Positions 43,716-52,940 of a stretch of 64,000 nucleotides of DNA are shown piece after piece (positions within the stretch are counted from its first letter, which is position 1; every line of letters starts with the position of its first letter). Both the position numbers and the translations under genes were made by a program. Source of the DNA: Marinobacter sp. 2_MG-2023 (GTDB lineage: Bacteria > Pseudomonadota > Gammaproteobacteria > Pseudomonadales > Oleiphilaceae); contig NZ_JAUOPH010000007.1 in assembly GCF_030546935.1 (NCBI RefSeq), positions 62,001 through 126,000 on the forward strand, read 5' to 3'. Under the pieces are notes generated by a model. It searched no databases, was not told the DNA's origin, and saw only the letters and a list, made by a program, of their open reading frames with translations.

Positions 43716-44234
43716 ATGCATTGTCCTTTCTGTGGTGAAGCAGATACCAAGGTTATTGACTCACGCCTGGTGGCGGAGGGCGATCAGGTGCGCCGCCGTA
43801 GAGAATGTCTTTCCTGCCGGGAGCGCTTTACTACGTTTGAGTCGGCCGAGCTGGTGATGCCCAGAGTGGTTAAGCAGGACGGTATCCGTCAGCCCTTTGA
43901 TGAAGAGAAGCTGCGGTCAGGGATCATGAAGGCACTGGAGAAACGCCCAGTCAGTATTGAGCAAATCGACGCAGCACTTAATCGCATCAAGTATCGCCTG
44001 CGGGCGACAGGCGAGCGTGAGGTCAAGTCTATGCAGTTGGGTGAAGAGGTGATGACCGAGCTACGTCAGCTCGACAAAGTTGCCTATGTCCGGTTTGCTT
44101 CTGTATATCGCAGTTTTCAGGATATCAACGAATTCAAGGAAGAAATTGAGCGGCTTTCTGCCAGCAATGGCGAAACGCCGGTTGATGTTGCGAAAGTATT
44201 GGCAGATAACCACGCCCCTGAAGGAAAAAAATGA
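43716..44234 (+). CDS. nrdR: Transcriptional repressor NrdR
   Basis: A 172-residue nucleotide-sensing repressor of ribonucleotide reductase genes. The zinc ribbon uses C3, C6, C31 and C34, and an ATP-cone domain (about 49-139, [18 protein letters not shown] onward) binds ATP/dATP. It overlaps ribD by 4 bp (ATGA) and heads the riboflavin operon, the usual gammaproteobacterial arrangement. Confidence 0.96.
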   Translation: MHCPFCGEADTKVIDSRLVAEGDQVRRRRECLSCRERFTTFESAELVMPRVVKQDGIRQPFDEEKLRSGIMKALEKRPVSIEQIDAALNRIKYRLRATGEREVKSMQLGEEVMTELRQLDKVAYVRFASVYRSFQDINEFKEEIERLSASNGETPVDVAKVLADNHAPEGKK

Positions 44235-45346
44235 CCGCATTCCGGGACCGGTCCATGATGGCTCGGGCTATACAGCTTGCATGGCGGGGCCGCTATTCGA
44301 CTCATCCCAACCCGCGAGTGGGTTGTGTGGTGGCCCGTGGTGATAAGATCCTGGGCGAAAGCTGGCATGAACGGGCCGGAGAGGCCCATGCTGAAATCCG
44401 CGCGCTCAGCCAGGCTGGTCCGTCTGCACGTGGTGCCACAGCCTATGTCACGCTCGAACCCTGCAGCCATTTTGGCCGAACACCGCCATGCGCGCGGGCG
44501 TTGATTGATGCAGGCGTGTCCCGCGTATTCGCGGCCACTAAAGACCCCAACCCGTCGGTCTCCGGAAGGGGCCTTGATATGCTTCGTGAAGCCGGTATCC
44601 GGGTCTACGAAGGGCTCTTGGCGGAGGAGGCTGCACGACTGAATCCCGGCTTCATGAAGCGCATGAATACAGGCCGGCCCTGGGTCAGGCTCAAGATGGC
44701 GTCCAGTCTGGATGGGCGCACCGCTATGGCCTCGGGTGAGAGCCAGTGGATTACCGGTGATGAGGCCCGCCGCGACGTTCAGCGGCTCAGGGCCATCAGT
44801 GATGCGATTCTTACCGGTGTAGGAACCGTACTTGCAGATGACCCCTCATTGACAGTCCGGCGAGAAGAACTTGGGGATATAGGCGATGCAACCGAGCCTT
44901 CCCGTCAGCCGTTGCGTGTGATTGCCGACAGGGACGCCAGAACGCCTCCGTCTGCGACAATTCTGCGTGGGGGAAAGGTTCAGGTGTTTTGTGCCTCGTC
45001 CACGCTTGCAACAGCGCCCGCACAGGATCTTGCCGCCTTGGGGATCCGTCTGAAGGGCGTGGCCTGGAAAGACAATGGTATAGATGTTGCCGAGCTTTTG
45101 GATTCGCTGGGTAAACTGGGTATTAATGAACTGTTGGTGGAAGCCGGGCCTACTCTGGCAGGCACATTCATCAGTGAAAAGCTTGTGGATGAACTCTGGC
45201 TTTACCAGGCTCCGGTATTTCTGGGAAGTACTGGTCGGCCGACGGCGCATCTGCCTCTGGAAACTATGGCTGACAAGATCGAGTGGATCGTACAAGACCG
45301 GCGACAGGTAGGGGATGACCAGCGTCTGATTCTGGTTCGCCGTTAA
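44231..45346 (+). CDS. ribD: Bifunctional riboflavin deaminase/reductase RibD
   Basis: A 371-residue enzyme performing the deamination and the sugar reduction that follow GTP cyclohydrolase II in riboflavin synthesis. The deaminase zinc site is H53-A-E55 with C78 and C87 ([11 protein letters not shown]). The reductase domain begins near [11 protein letters not shown] and carries [12 protein letters not shown]. In related operons riboflavin synthase follows directly, but here the next gene is ribB. Confidence 0.96.
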   Translation: MTAFRDRSMMARAIQLAWRGRYSTHPNPRVGCVVARGDKILGESWHERAGEAHAEIRALSQAGPSARGATAYVTLEPCSHFGRTPPCARALIDAGVSRVFAATKDPNPSVSGRGLDMLREAGIRVYEGLLAEEAARLNPGFMKRMNTGRPWVRLKMASSLDGRTAMASGESQWITGDEARRDVQRLRAISDAILTGVGTVLADDPSLTVRREELGDIGDATEPSRQPLRVIADRDARTPPSATILRGGKVQVFCASSTLATAPAQDLAALGIRLKGVAWKDNGIDVAELLDSLGKLGINELLVEAGPTLAGTFISEKLVDELWLYQAPVFLGSTGRPTAHLPLETMADKIEWIVQDRRQVGDDQRLILVRR

Positions 45347-45421
45347 ATGTCTAAATTCACAGTGCGTCCCGGTATGGCGGCCTGAAGCTGCAGCGGGTGC
45401 ATTGAAAGGGTGCAAAACAGT
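45347..45421. other. Short ribD-ribB gap where ribE would be expected
   Basis: The gap is 75 bp. A 12-codon frame (ATG at 45347, stop at 45383-45385) begins right after the ribD stop; nothing in it resembles riboflavin synthase. The space is too small for an FMN riboswitch, and none of the RFN-element landmarks are seen. Confidence 0.5.
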
Positions 45422-46537
45422 ATGGCACTGAACAGTGTTGAAGAAATCATTGAGGACATTCGCCAGGGCAATATGGTGATCCTGATGGATGATGAAGACC
45501 GGGAGAACGAAGGTGACCTGGTGATGGCGGCCGAGCATTGTTCTGCCGAAGCCATCAACTTCATGGCTCGCTTTGGCCGCGGCCTTATCTGCATGCCTAT
45601 GACCCGGGACAGGTGTGAGCAGCTGGGTCTCCCGTTAATGGTGCAGCAGAACGCCTCGGGGTTTGGAACCAAGTTTACGCTTTCCATTGAGGCAGCCACA
45701 GGTGTGACGACGGGCATTTCGGCCGCAGACCGCGCTCGCACGGTGCAGGCTGCAGTGGCCCGAAATGCAAGGGCGTCAGACCTCGTTCAGCCTGGGCACA
45801 TTTTCCCGTTGATGTCGGACCCCGGCGGAGTGCTGAGCCGTGCAGGCCATACAGAAGCATCCTGCGATCTGGCTGCTTTGGCCGGTTGCGAACCTGCCGG
45901 TGTAATTTGTGAAATCATGAACGATGACGGTTCCATGGCACGGCGGGAAGACCTTGAACGTTTTGCCGCAGAGCACAATCTTAAAATTGGAACAATTGCT
46001 GACCTTATCCATTACCGCACCACGCATGAGCGTACCGTGGAATGCGTCGAAGAGAATCAGATCGATACCGAATATGGTGTGTTCAAACTTCGCACTTATC
46101 GGGATGTCATTCAGGGCTCTACGCATCTGGCAATGGTGTATGGTGAGCTCCCGGTGGATGAGCCGGTGCACGTACGTGTTCACATCACAGATACACTTCG
46201 GGACCTGCTTGGAGCCCGTCGCAAGGATTCCCGAAGCTGGCCGTTACACCACGCGCTTGAAAAAGTTGCAGTTGAAGGTAGTGGGGTTGTGGTTCTGCTG
46301 AACAGTGCGGAAGATAGCTACAATCTGGAAGACCGTATTCAGGAGTTCTTTGATCAGGGGCAGGGGCCTGCCGGTAAGGGTAGCTCTGGTGTTTATTTCA
46401 CCGTAGGGACAGGCTCCCAGATTCTGCGGGATCTGGGCGTGAGCAAAATGCGTTTGCTTAGTCCGCCGGTGAAATACTCGGCTATTTCCGGATTTGATCT
46501 GGAAGTGGTTGAGTACATTCCCTACACCCCAGACTGA
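45422..46537 (+). CDS. ribB: DHBP synthase RibB with degenerate RibA-like domain (RibBX type)
   Basis: A 371-residue fusion. The N-terminal domain (about 1-205) is 3,4-dihydroxy-2-butanone-4-phosphate synthase, with [11 protein letters not shown] and [10 protein letters not shown], which turns ribulose 5-phosphate into the four-carbon riboflavin precursor. The C-terminal half has the GTP cyclohydrolase II fold but lacks the three zinc-binding cysteines: the segment that should carry them reads [18 protein letters not shown]. This matches the RibBX variant described in Proteobacteria, so a separate ribA is needed. I prefer this ATG over the GTG at 45410 because [14 protein letters not shown] is the family N-terminus. 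Confidence 0.92.
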   Translation: MALNSVEEIIEDIRQGNMVILMDDEDRENEGDLVMAAEHCSAEAINFMARFGRGLICMPMTRDRCEQLGLPLMVQQNASGFGTKFTLSIEAATGVTTGISAADRARTVQAAVARNARASDLVQPGHIFPLMSDPGGVLSRAGHTEASCDLAALAGCEPAGVICEIMNDDGSMARREDLERFAAEHNLKIGTIADLIHYRTTHERTVECVEENQIDTEYGVFKLRTYRDVIQGSTHLAMVYGELPVDEPVHVRVHITDTLRDLLGARRKDSRSWPLHHALEKVAVEGSGVVVLLNSAEDSYNLEDRIQEFFDQGQGPAGKGSSGVYFTVGTGSQILRDLGVSKMRLLSPPVKYSAISGFDLEVVEYIPYTPD

Positions 46538-46584
46538 TAAACCTGGCTGCAGCACTGTGGCTGCAGCCCGAGAAGGAGCCATCG

Positions 46585-47061
46585 ATGGCAGATATTAAAG
46601 TAATTGAAGGTGATTTTACCCAGTGCAGTGGTCGTTATGCGTTGGTGGTTGGTCGTTTTAACGGTTTTGTTGTGGAAAGCCTGGTAGATGGTGCCGTTGA
46701 TACCCTGCGCCGCCACGGTATTGCTGACAGTGATATCACCATTGTGCGTGTCCCTGGTGCATATGAAATGCCGCTGGCGGTGAAGCGCGTGGCAGAAGCG
46801 GGCGACTACGATGCCATTATTGCTTTGGGCGCGGTTATCCGTGGTGGAACGCCGCATTTCGAATATGTGGCAGGAGAAGCCTCAAGCGGCCTTGGCGCGG
46901 TAAGTCTGGAAACAGACGTGCCGGTGACCTTTGGTGTGCTGACCGTTGATTCTATCGAGCAGGCTATCGAGCGCTCCGGCACCAAGGCCGGCAACAAAGG
47001 CGCAGAAGCAGCTATTACGGCGCTGGAAATGGTCAGCCTGTTCAACAAGCTGGGTGAGTAA
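46585..47061 (+). CDS. ribH: 6,7-dimethyl-8-ribityllumazine synthase
   Basis: A 158-residue enzyme joining the RibB and RibD-derived products to form lumazine, the direct precursor of riboflavin. [29 protein letters not shown] and the [15 protein letters not shown] loop with the catalytic histidine are conserved. GAAGGAG stands 8 nt before the ATG. The stop overlaps the nusB ATG by one base. Confidence 0.97.
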   Translation: MADIKVIEGDFTQCSGRYALVVGRFNGFVVESLVDGAVDTLRRHGIADSDITIVRVPGAYEMPLAVKRVAEAGDYDAIIALGAVIRGGTPHFEYVAGEASSGLGAVSLETDVPVTFGVLTVDSIEQAIERSGTKAGNKGAEAAITALEMVSLFNKLGE

Positions 47062-47537
47062 TGAGCGATACTGAAGATACGACATCCCGCCCGGCGCCGT
47101 CCGGTCAGCCAAAAGCTGGCGATCGCCGCCGCGCTCGGGTTCTGGCAATGCAGGGGCTTTATCAACGTCACTTTACCAAGAGCCCGATCTCGGATATCGA
47201 AGCTGAGTTCATGGTCGATAACGACATGGCAAAGGTCGATACCCTGTACTTCCGGGATGTTCTGCGCGGTGTCCATCGCGAGCAGGAAGAACTTGATAAG
47301 CTGATTGAGCCGTTTCTTGATCGCCCGCTGCTTGAGGTGGATCCGGTGGAGTTGGCGATTGTTCGAGTTGGTGCTTATGAGCTGCGTCACCGGCTGGATG
47401 TGCCTTACAAAGTTGTGATTAACGAAGGCATTGAGCTAGCGAAGCGATTCGGTGGTACAGAAGGGCACAAGTTCGTTAACAGTGTGCTGGACAAGCTGGG
47501 CCGGCGTTTGCGCCTCGCCGAGACACGTTCGCGTTGA
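47061..47537 (+). CDS. nusB: Transcription antitermination factor NusB
   Basis: A 158-residue all-helical RNA-binding protein that, with S10, binds boxA in rRNA leader transcripts. [14 protein letters not shown] is the N-terminal RNA-binding arginine-rich helix, and [26 protein letters not shown] is the C-terminal signature region. It is tightly coupled to ribH and thiL. Confidence 0.96.
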   Translation: MSDTEDTTSRPAPSGQPKAGDRRRARVLAMQGLYQRHFTKSPISDIEAEFMVDNDMAKVDTLYFRDVLRGVHREQEELDKLIEPFLDRPLLEVDPVELAIVRVGAYELRHRLDVPYKVVINEGIELAKRFGGTEGHKFVNSVLDKLGRRLRLAETRSR

Positions 47538-47540
47538 CCG

Positions 47541-48497
47541 ATGGGCGAATTTGAGCTGATTCGGCGGTATTTCGTGCCGTTAGCCTGCTCGCCCGGCTCC
47601 CAATCAGTCCTTGTGGGGCCGGGCGACGACTGTGCCATCCAGAGAATTCCCGCCGGTTCTGACCTGGTTTTTTCCATAGATACCCTTGTTGAAAGTGTGC
47701 ACTTTCCCCTCAACTATCGTCCGGATTTTCTTGGTTGGAGGGCGCTTGCAGCTGCTGCCAGCGATCTTGCGGCTATGGGAGCGGACCCAACCTGCTTCAC
47801 GCTTGCCCTGACCTTGCCGGAGGTTGATGAGAGCTGGCTGCGTGGCTTTGCTTTCGGGCTTGGAGAGGCTGCTAAAGCGTTCGGGTTGGTGCTTGCGGGC
47901 GGTGATACAACCCGTGGGCCTCTGGCTTTGAGCGTACAGGTACATGGCCTGGTTCCTCAAGGAACCGCCATCCGTCGATCTGGTGCCGGGCCGGGTGATC
48001 TGGTCGTGGTGTCCGGTAGCTTGGGTGATGCTGGTGCCGCCCTGCAGTACCTTGACGTCCTGAGCCCTTCCGCCGACGAAGCTTATGTGATTGAGCGTTA
48101 TCACCATCCTGAGCCGAGGTTGAAACTGGGCATAGCCCTTAGAGATTTCGCGACGGCTGCCATTGATGTATCAGACGGCTTGTTGGCCGATCTGGGCCAT
48201 ATTCTTGAGGCCTCCTCTGTCGGTGCGAGTATTGAGCGTTCCCGTGTGCCGGTGTCGCCTTCACTCAAGCGGTTGACCGGCTCCGCAGCCTGCGATTATG
48301 CGCTGCACTCCGGAGATGACTACGAGCTCTGTGTCACCATTCCTGAGGCAAGCTGGGCCAGCGCGCCATTGTCACTGAAGCAACAGCTTACTGTTATTGG
48401 TGTGATAGAGTCTATGCAGGGTTTGCGCCTGGATGGTGCTGATGTAGGGTCGGGGTCTGAGACAGTAGGTTTTGACCATTTCAGGAGAGAATCATGA
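47541..48497 (+). CDS. thiL: Thiamine-monophosphate kinase
   Basis: A 318-residue ATP-dependent kinase that makes thiamine diphosphate, the active cofactor. GPGDDCAI near the N-terminus and SIDTLVESVHF supply the metal-binding acids. LAGGDTTRG and IDVSDGLLADLGH mark the AIR-synthase-like fold. It overlaps pgpA by 4 bp. Confidence 0.96.
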   Translation: MGEFELIRRYFVPLACSPGSQSVLVGPGDDCAIQRIPAGSDLVFSIDTLVESVHFPLNYRPDFLGWRALAAAASDLAAMGADPTCFTLALTLPEVDESWLRGFAFGLGEAAKAFGLVLAGGDTTRGPLALSVQVHGLVPQGTAIRRSGAGPGDLVVVSGSLGDAGAALQYLDVLSPSADEAYVIERYHHPEPRLKLGIALRDFATAAIDVSDGLLADLGHILEASSVGASIERSRVPVSPSLKRLTGSAACDYALHSGDDYELCVTIPEASWASAPLSLKQQLTVIGVIESMQGLRLDGADVGSGSETVGFDHFRRES

Positions 48498-49021
48498 GTC
48501 AGGAAGATCAGTGGCCAGAGCCGGATTTGCCCCAGGCTATTCTGCCTCCGGGTTTTCTGAAAAACCCCGTACACCTTTTGGCCTTCGGGTTTGGTAGTGG
48601 TGCCGCGTCCCGCGCTCCCGGAACCTGGGGTAGCCTGGCTGCCATTCCTCTATGGTATGGCTTTGCGTGGTTGCCACCTCTCGCCTATTGGCTTGTGGTT
48701 GTCCTGGCCTTCCTGGTGGGTATCTGGTTGTGCGGAAAAACAGCCGCTGACCTGAAAGTTCACGACCACGGTGGGATTGTATGGGACGAGTTCGTTGGGA
48801 TGTGGATTGCCCTCGGGCTCTTTCCCGATCAGATTTATGGTGTATTGCTGGCGTTTCTGATTTTCAGGTTTTTCGATGTTCTCAAACCTTGGCCCATAAA
48901 CTGGCTGGATGAGCGGTTGCCCGGCGGGCTGGGGATCATGGTGGACGACGTGGTTGCAGGTGGCATGGCGCTCCTGTGCCTGGTCGCGATTGATGCCTGG
49001 CTGGCGCCTTACATTCTTTAA
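48494..49021 (+). CDS. pgpA: Phosphatidylglycerophosphatase A
   Basis: A 175-residue inner-membrane enzyme that dephosphorylates phosphatidylglycerol phosphate to phosphatidylglycerol. GSGAASRAPGTWGSL and WDEFVGMW are the family motifs, and about four membrane helices are visible. It is the last gene of the nrdR-pgpA operon; no clear intrinsic terminator is seen in the 45 bp after it. Confidence 0.95.
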   Translation: MSQEDQWPEPDLPQAILPPGFLKNPVHLLAFGFGSGAASRAPGTWGSLAAIPLWYGFAWLPPLAYWLVVVLAFLVGIWLCGKTAADLKVHDHGGIVWDEFVGMWIALGLFPDQIYGVLLAFLIFRFFDVLKPWPINWLDERLPGGLGIMVDDVVAGGMALLCLVAIDAWLAPYIL

Positions 49022-49066
49022 AAGAAGCCTGGGCTGCTTAATTATATCTGGAGCGTTGAAGAGCCT

Positions 49067-49270
49067 TTAGTGCACCTGCTGCTCTTCCGGCAATAGCCTG
49101 ACCACGTGCAGGAAGCGCTGTAGCCCGGTTTCCGCTCGATCCCTCGAGGCAAAGGGGCCACTGTCAAAACCCTCACGGGTTGTGAAATACCACTTGTTCC
49201 CGACGCAGAAAAACCTGCTACTACGAAAGGGGATGCTGCCCTCTTCTCCTGATCTGACCTGAGTATTCAT
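49067..49270 (-). CDS. DUF6316 small protein
   Basis: A 67-residue cytoplasmic protein of unknown function. The core RSGEEGSIPFRSSRFF to GNKWYFTTREGFDSGPFASR-AE resembles the DUF6316 family of pseudomonads and Marinobacter. The frame is open 33 codons further upstream, but GGAG lies 6 nt before the ATG at 49270 and that start leaves only the conserved domain. It sits alone, convergent with pgpA. The 255 bp upstream to the next gene is AT-rich in its first part and contains the promoters. Confidence 0.75.
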   Translation of the reverse strand: MNTQVRSGEEGSIPFRSSRFFCVGNKWYFTTREGFDSGPFASRDRAETGLQRFLHVVRLLPEEQQVH

Positions 49271-49525
49271 GGCCGACTCCTGTGCAAGCGCCAAATATCT
49301 GCCTTGCGGGCAGCGTGTAATGGATAGGCGTTTGTTTAAAATTAATACAGATTCAGGGGAATTCAACATTTTTTAACAATTATGTGTTAGCTAGTTAAAC
49401 CGTGACCGAGCGTTGTTTTCTTTTGCGTATCCGGTTGCCCTCAACATTGGCTGTGTTCAGAATACAGGATAACTGACCACAGCCTTCGCCCGTCGGTTCC
49501 TAACCTGTGCCCCTAAGGAGAAAAA

Positions 49526-50230
49526 ATGAGTATCAGTCGCGTTTTGCGTGTTAGTCGTTCTGAGTTGCGTTATCCCGCCCGATGGTTGCAGTTGGTTCGG
49601 GTGTTGTTCCCCGCTTTGCTTCTTTCAGCGTTGGTTGGCTGCTCCTCTGCAGTTACCAAGCTCGAGACTTGGGAGGGGGATCCGGCGACTGCAGTGAATG
49701 CGGCTACGCTGAAAGCGCCAGGTGCTATTCAGGTCAGCCGAGTCAACGGGCGGAGCATGACTAACTATCTGATGGATGACCTGGCCCTGGATTATGCGCT
49801 ACTTCCAGGTGAGAACGAGGTGGTGTTCACTTATAAAACTATCTGGGCCAAGTCTGGAGTAGTGGATAACGGTGAATCCAAAGTTCATGTGATTAAAAGC
49901 AAGCCCCAGGTCGCGCGATTTGAAGCTAGCCCTAACGAGACCTATAGATTCGAATTTGACAAGCCAGAGTCCCGTCAACAAGCCGAACAGGTCATGCCGG
50001 AGTTCTCTGCGGCGATCGTGGGGAGCGATGGTCAGACACGGGTACAGTCTTCAGACTGGTCGCCTGCGGAAAGCACTTCGGTTGGTCGGACCCCTCTGTC
50101 AGGAAGCACGGCCGCAGCGGGCGGAACTCTGTCAGAGGATGGTATGACGTCGTTGGAGCGCCTGAAAGCCATCTGGGCAACTGCTACTGACGAAGAGAAG
50201 AAAACGTTTTTGCGTTGGGCGTTTGAGTAA
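49526..50230 (+). CDS. DUF2057 (YccT-like) putative lipoprotein
   Basis: A 234-residue exported protein. A long signal segment ends in a LVGC lipobox with C39 as the lipidated cysteine; the basic n-region is unusually long (25 residues), so an inner start is possible although AAGGAG lies 6 nt before this ATG. The body, with an AIQVSRVNGR strand and LLPGENEVVFTYKTIW, fits the DUF2057 family. A serine/threonine-rich linker is followed by a short helical tail (TSLERLKAIWATATDEEKK). Function unknown; it lies convergent with the acyltransferase gene, 22 bp away. Confidence 0.75.
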   Translation: MSISRVLRVSRSELRYPARWLQLVRVLFPALLLSALVGCSSAVTKLETWEGDPATAVNAATLKAPGAIQVSRVNGRSMTNYLMDDLALDYALLPGENEVVFTYKTIWAKSGVVDNGESKVHVIKSKPQVARFEASPNETYRFEFDKPESRQQAEQVMPEFSAAIVGSDGQTRVQSSDWSPAESTSVGRTPLSGSTAAAGGTLSEDGMTSLERLKAIWATATDEEKKTFLRWAFE

Positions 50231-50252
50231 GCGTCTGGCCCTTTGCTAGCTG

Positions 50253-51800
50253 TTATCGCCTGAAGCGGCCCGTGAGCCGCTTCAGTGCGCCTTCCAATAA
50301 ACCCATTGCGTTGTCTGCCAGTGTCTGGCTCCGGGTCTCGGTTAGCGGAGTATGTAATTCCTCAGGGTCAAGCTCGCTGGCCGCTTTCTCTATGGCCTCA
50401 AGGCTGTCACAGACATGCTTCCGGAGTGAATTGCCCTGGGGCACGACATCGGGGCAAACAGTAAAGTTGAGTGTCAGGCTGCCTTGATAACTCATGGCAA
50501 CCACCACCAGCCCCATGCTGTCGAACAATGGTGCCGTATTATACTGCTGAGTCAGCTTCGCACCCTGCAAATAAAGGGGTACCTTAGGGCCGGGCACGTT
50601 GGTAATCGCCAAATTGAAAACAGGCCGATAGCGTTGGGCAATCTGCAGTTCTGAATATAGTCTGGCAGACAGCGCCAGCATATTTGATGGTAAAAGCTCT
50701 GTGAGCCGGTCTGCAGCAATCGCGTCACGATAGGGTTCCGAAGATACGGCGTTCCAGTGAATTTTCCTTATGCGCCGTGCCGGGTCGGGCTCGTTGGTGG
50801 CGAGGTCCAGCAGCATGGCTGACATCTGGTTTCCGGTGGTTCTGCTCAGAGTGCTTGAGCGCACTGAGATGGGCGTCATGGCAATCAGAGACTGGCGTGT
50901 ATCTGCGTCTTGCGTTCCAAGGTATCGCTTCAGTGTTTCTGCACAAAGTCCAAGCACCACATCGTTAAGCGTGACATCACCCAGTGCCGCCTTGATCGCT
51001 TTGAGGCGGGACAACTCAACTTTAGCGGGTACGATCTGCCGATTCGGGGTGATTTTCCGGTTAAACGGACTGTGAGGTGCTGAAAATAGGGGGAATGGAA
51101 GAGGAATCTTCAGCAGTTGTTTCTGGATCAGCCCTCGGGCAGTTGTCTCCGCAGCTCCCGCTGCCAGAGAGGCAAATCGCCAGGGCGTGCGCAGGATATT
51201 GGCTCCGGCCTGGATTATCACCCTCTCCTCGGACGGCTTTGGGCGCGCCTTCCAGGGACGTGGCGCATTGATGGGCTGCGGTTGCGGAGTATACTCGAGA
51301 AGCTTGCCGATAATTTCTTCGCCACTGAAGGCGTCGATGGCTGCGTGATGCAGTTTGACAATAAGCGCAAACCCCTCCCGACCTTTTTTGCTGCTTTCTT
51401 CAGCATTCTTTTCGCCCAACTGAAAGCCATCCACGAAGGTTATATGCCACAGCGGGCGGTCCCGTTTTAGGGGCTCTTCGAGGATTTTCGACGCAAGAGT
51501 CATCAGGTTTGACTCACGGCTGTTTACGCCGAGGCTTACATAGGCCAGATGCCGTTCGATGCTGAATTCAGGATCATCAATCCAGTAGGGTCGCCCCAGA
51601 CGCAGAGGTATCTCTTTCAGGCGTTGGCGGAAAACAGGCACGACATGAAGGCGGCTGCGCAGATGCGAAATAAAGGTACTGAAGGCCAGAGGTGCGTCCC
51701 TTTCGCTGGCGTCGAACAGGTAAATGCTGCCGATATGCATTGGCGCATTCGCGGATTCGAGATACAGGAAGGACGCGTCCAGTTCGGATAGCTGCCACAT
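50253..51800 (-). CDS. Wax-ester synthase/DGAT-family acyltransferase
   Basis: A 515-residue bifunctional-type acyltransferase, expected to join acyl-CoA to fatty alcohols or diacylglycerol for storage lipid. The catalytic site is HHAAIDA (151-157): both histidines and D156 are present, but the family glycine after Asp is alanine. The other family motifs are intact: PLWHI (116-120), LNDVVLG and NVPGP. The ATG at 51800 has GGAG 7 nt upstream, so I skip the TTG codon just before it. It forms a single-gene unit. Which acceptor it uses cannot be read from sequence. Confidence 0.88.
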   Translation of the reverse strand: MWQLSELDASFLYLESANAPMHIGSIYLFDASERDAPLAFSTFISHLRSRLHVVPVFRQRLKEIPLRLGRPYWIDDPEFSIERHLAYVSLGVNSRESNLMTLASKILEEPLKRDRPLWHITFVDGFQLGEKNAEESSKKGREGFALIVKLHHAAIDAFSGEEIIGKLLEYTPQPQPINAPRPWKARPKPSEERVIIQAGANILRTPWRFASLAAGAAETTARGLIQKQLLKIPLPFPLFSAPHSPFNRKITPNRQIVPAKVELSRLKAIKAALGDVTLNDVVLGLCAETLKRYLGTQDADTRQSLIAMTPISVRSSTLSRTTGNQMSAMLLDLATNEPDPARRIRKIHWNAVSSEPYRDAIAADRLTELLPSNMLALSARLYSELQIAQRYRPVFNLAITNVPGPKVPLYLQGAKLTQQYNTAPLFDSMGLVVVAMSYQGSLTLNFTVCPDVVPQGNSLRKHVCDSLEAIEKAASELDPEELHTPLTETRSQTLADNAMGLLEGALKRLTGRFRR

Positions 51801-51926
51801 CAATGGGCTCCGTTCATTTTCCGGGTTTTTCGTAGTATAGATGAATGTGATCTAGCCTCGGTTGACTCATTTGCCTGTAAGCACTCTGCGCCGGAGGCAT
51901 TATTCCGCCCGACTCGCCTCGAGGCC

Positions 51927-52838
51927 TTAAGCATCGAGCCATTCTGTAAGCGCTGAATCGCTGGTGAGTCGTTGCCAGAACCACATCAATGCTTTGCCTT
52001 TGTCGTCCGCATGCCTTGCTGCCTGCAACGCGACAGCCTGCCTTGGTTCGCACACCTGCTTTTCGATAAGTTGGCCTGAGGCAAGAAGCCCTTTCACTCG
52101 AGGCTTTGGCAGCCAGCCGACACCCAGGCCTGCTTTCTGTATGGCGATTTTATGGTCGATGTTTGCGCCGGTCAGCGTGCGTTGTCGGTGAAAAATTCCT
52201 GCGTGGCCGGCGGGTAGAGAACGGGAGGTGTCAGCCGCGACCGCGGCGGGAAAGCGGCAAATATCGTCTTCACTCAGCGGTTCTGGTGCCTGTGCCAGCG
52301 GGTGGTCAGGTGCAACCGCAAAAACAAAGCTCATTCTGCCAAGCATATGGCTGGTGAAGTTTCCGGTGGGCTTACTGATGTCGTCGGCACCAACAATAAG
52401 ATCAGCCCTGCGGCCTTGAAGTGCATCCCAGGCGCCTGCAAAAACCTCTTCAGTAATCTGAACGTCAACCGGGATGCCCAGGGCGCAGAACTCTTTTATA
52501 GCCGGGAACAGACATTCTGCAGGCAGTAGCGAGTTGAACCCGATACGCAGTCGGGTTTCCCAACCCTGGGCAACTTGCCTGGTTGAATGTGCGAGGTTGG
52601 CGGCAGCATCAAGCAGCGTCCGTCCCTCTTTCAACAGGTAGAGCCCAGCCGGGGTGAGTGCCGCCCGGTGACCGCTCCGGTCGAACAGCGCAACGTTAAG
52701 GTCTTCCTCAAGTTTCTGCACGGTATAGCTGATTGCCGATGGCACCCGGAACAGCTCATTGGCGGCACCGGCGAAGCTGCCATTGCGATCGATGGCGTCG
52801 AGGACTTTTAAGGCGTCTATCGTGATGGCTGTTTGCAT
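51927..52838 (-). CDS. LysR-family regulator (YhaJ-like)
   Basis: A 303-residue LysR-type regulator. The winged helix-turn-helix (NGSFAGAANELFRVPSAISY) and the segment QKLEEDLNVALFDRSGHRA are strikingly like E. coli YhaJ, which controls genes for aromatic and quinone stress. It is divergent from a yqjG-type reductase across 102 bp; in E. coli yhaJ also lies near yqjG. Regulation of that neighbour is inferred from this arrangement. Confidence 0.85.
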   Translation of the reverse strand: MQTAITIDALKVLDAIDRNGSFAGAANELFRVPSAISYTVQKLEEDLNVALFDRSGHRAALTPAGLYLLKEGRTLLDAAANLAHSTRQVAQGWETRLRIGFNSLLPAECLFPAIKEFCALGIPVDVQITEEVFAGAWDALQGRRADLIVGADDISKPTGNFTSHMLGRMSFVFAVAPDHPLAQAPEPLSEDDICRFPAAVAADTSRSLPAGHAGIFHRQRTLTGANIDHKIAIQKAGLGVGWLPKPRVKGLLASGQLIEKQVCEPRQAVALQAARHADDKGKALMWFWQRLTSDSALTEWLDA

Positions 52839-52940
52839 GTTCGAATTATCTGAGGTTGTTGGCCAGAATTGCGTGCTTGAGAGGGTAGCAGGGTGGCCGC
52901 TATTCTTCTTCGACTATTAGTATATTTATTGGAGTCAGTT

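Noticed and set aside
42684..43721. 345-codon open frame antisense to glyA
   Set aside because: It is opposite the conserved glyA frame, with shadow-type composition and no start signals.
45347..45385. 12-codon frame after ribD as a leader peptide
   Set aside because: It has no regulatory codons (no runs of one amino acid), no paired attenuator hairpin, and may simply be chance.
45347..45421. FMN riboswitch before ribB
   Set aside because: The gap is too short for an RFN element and its conserved boxes are absent.
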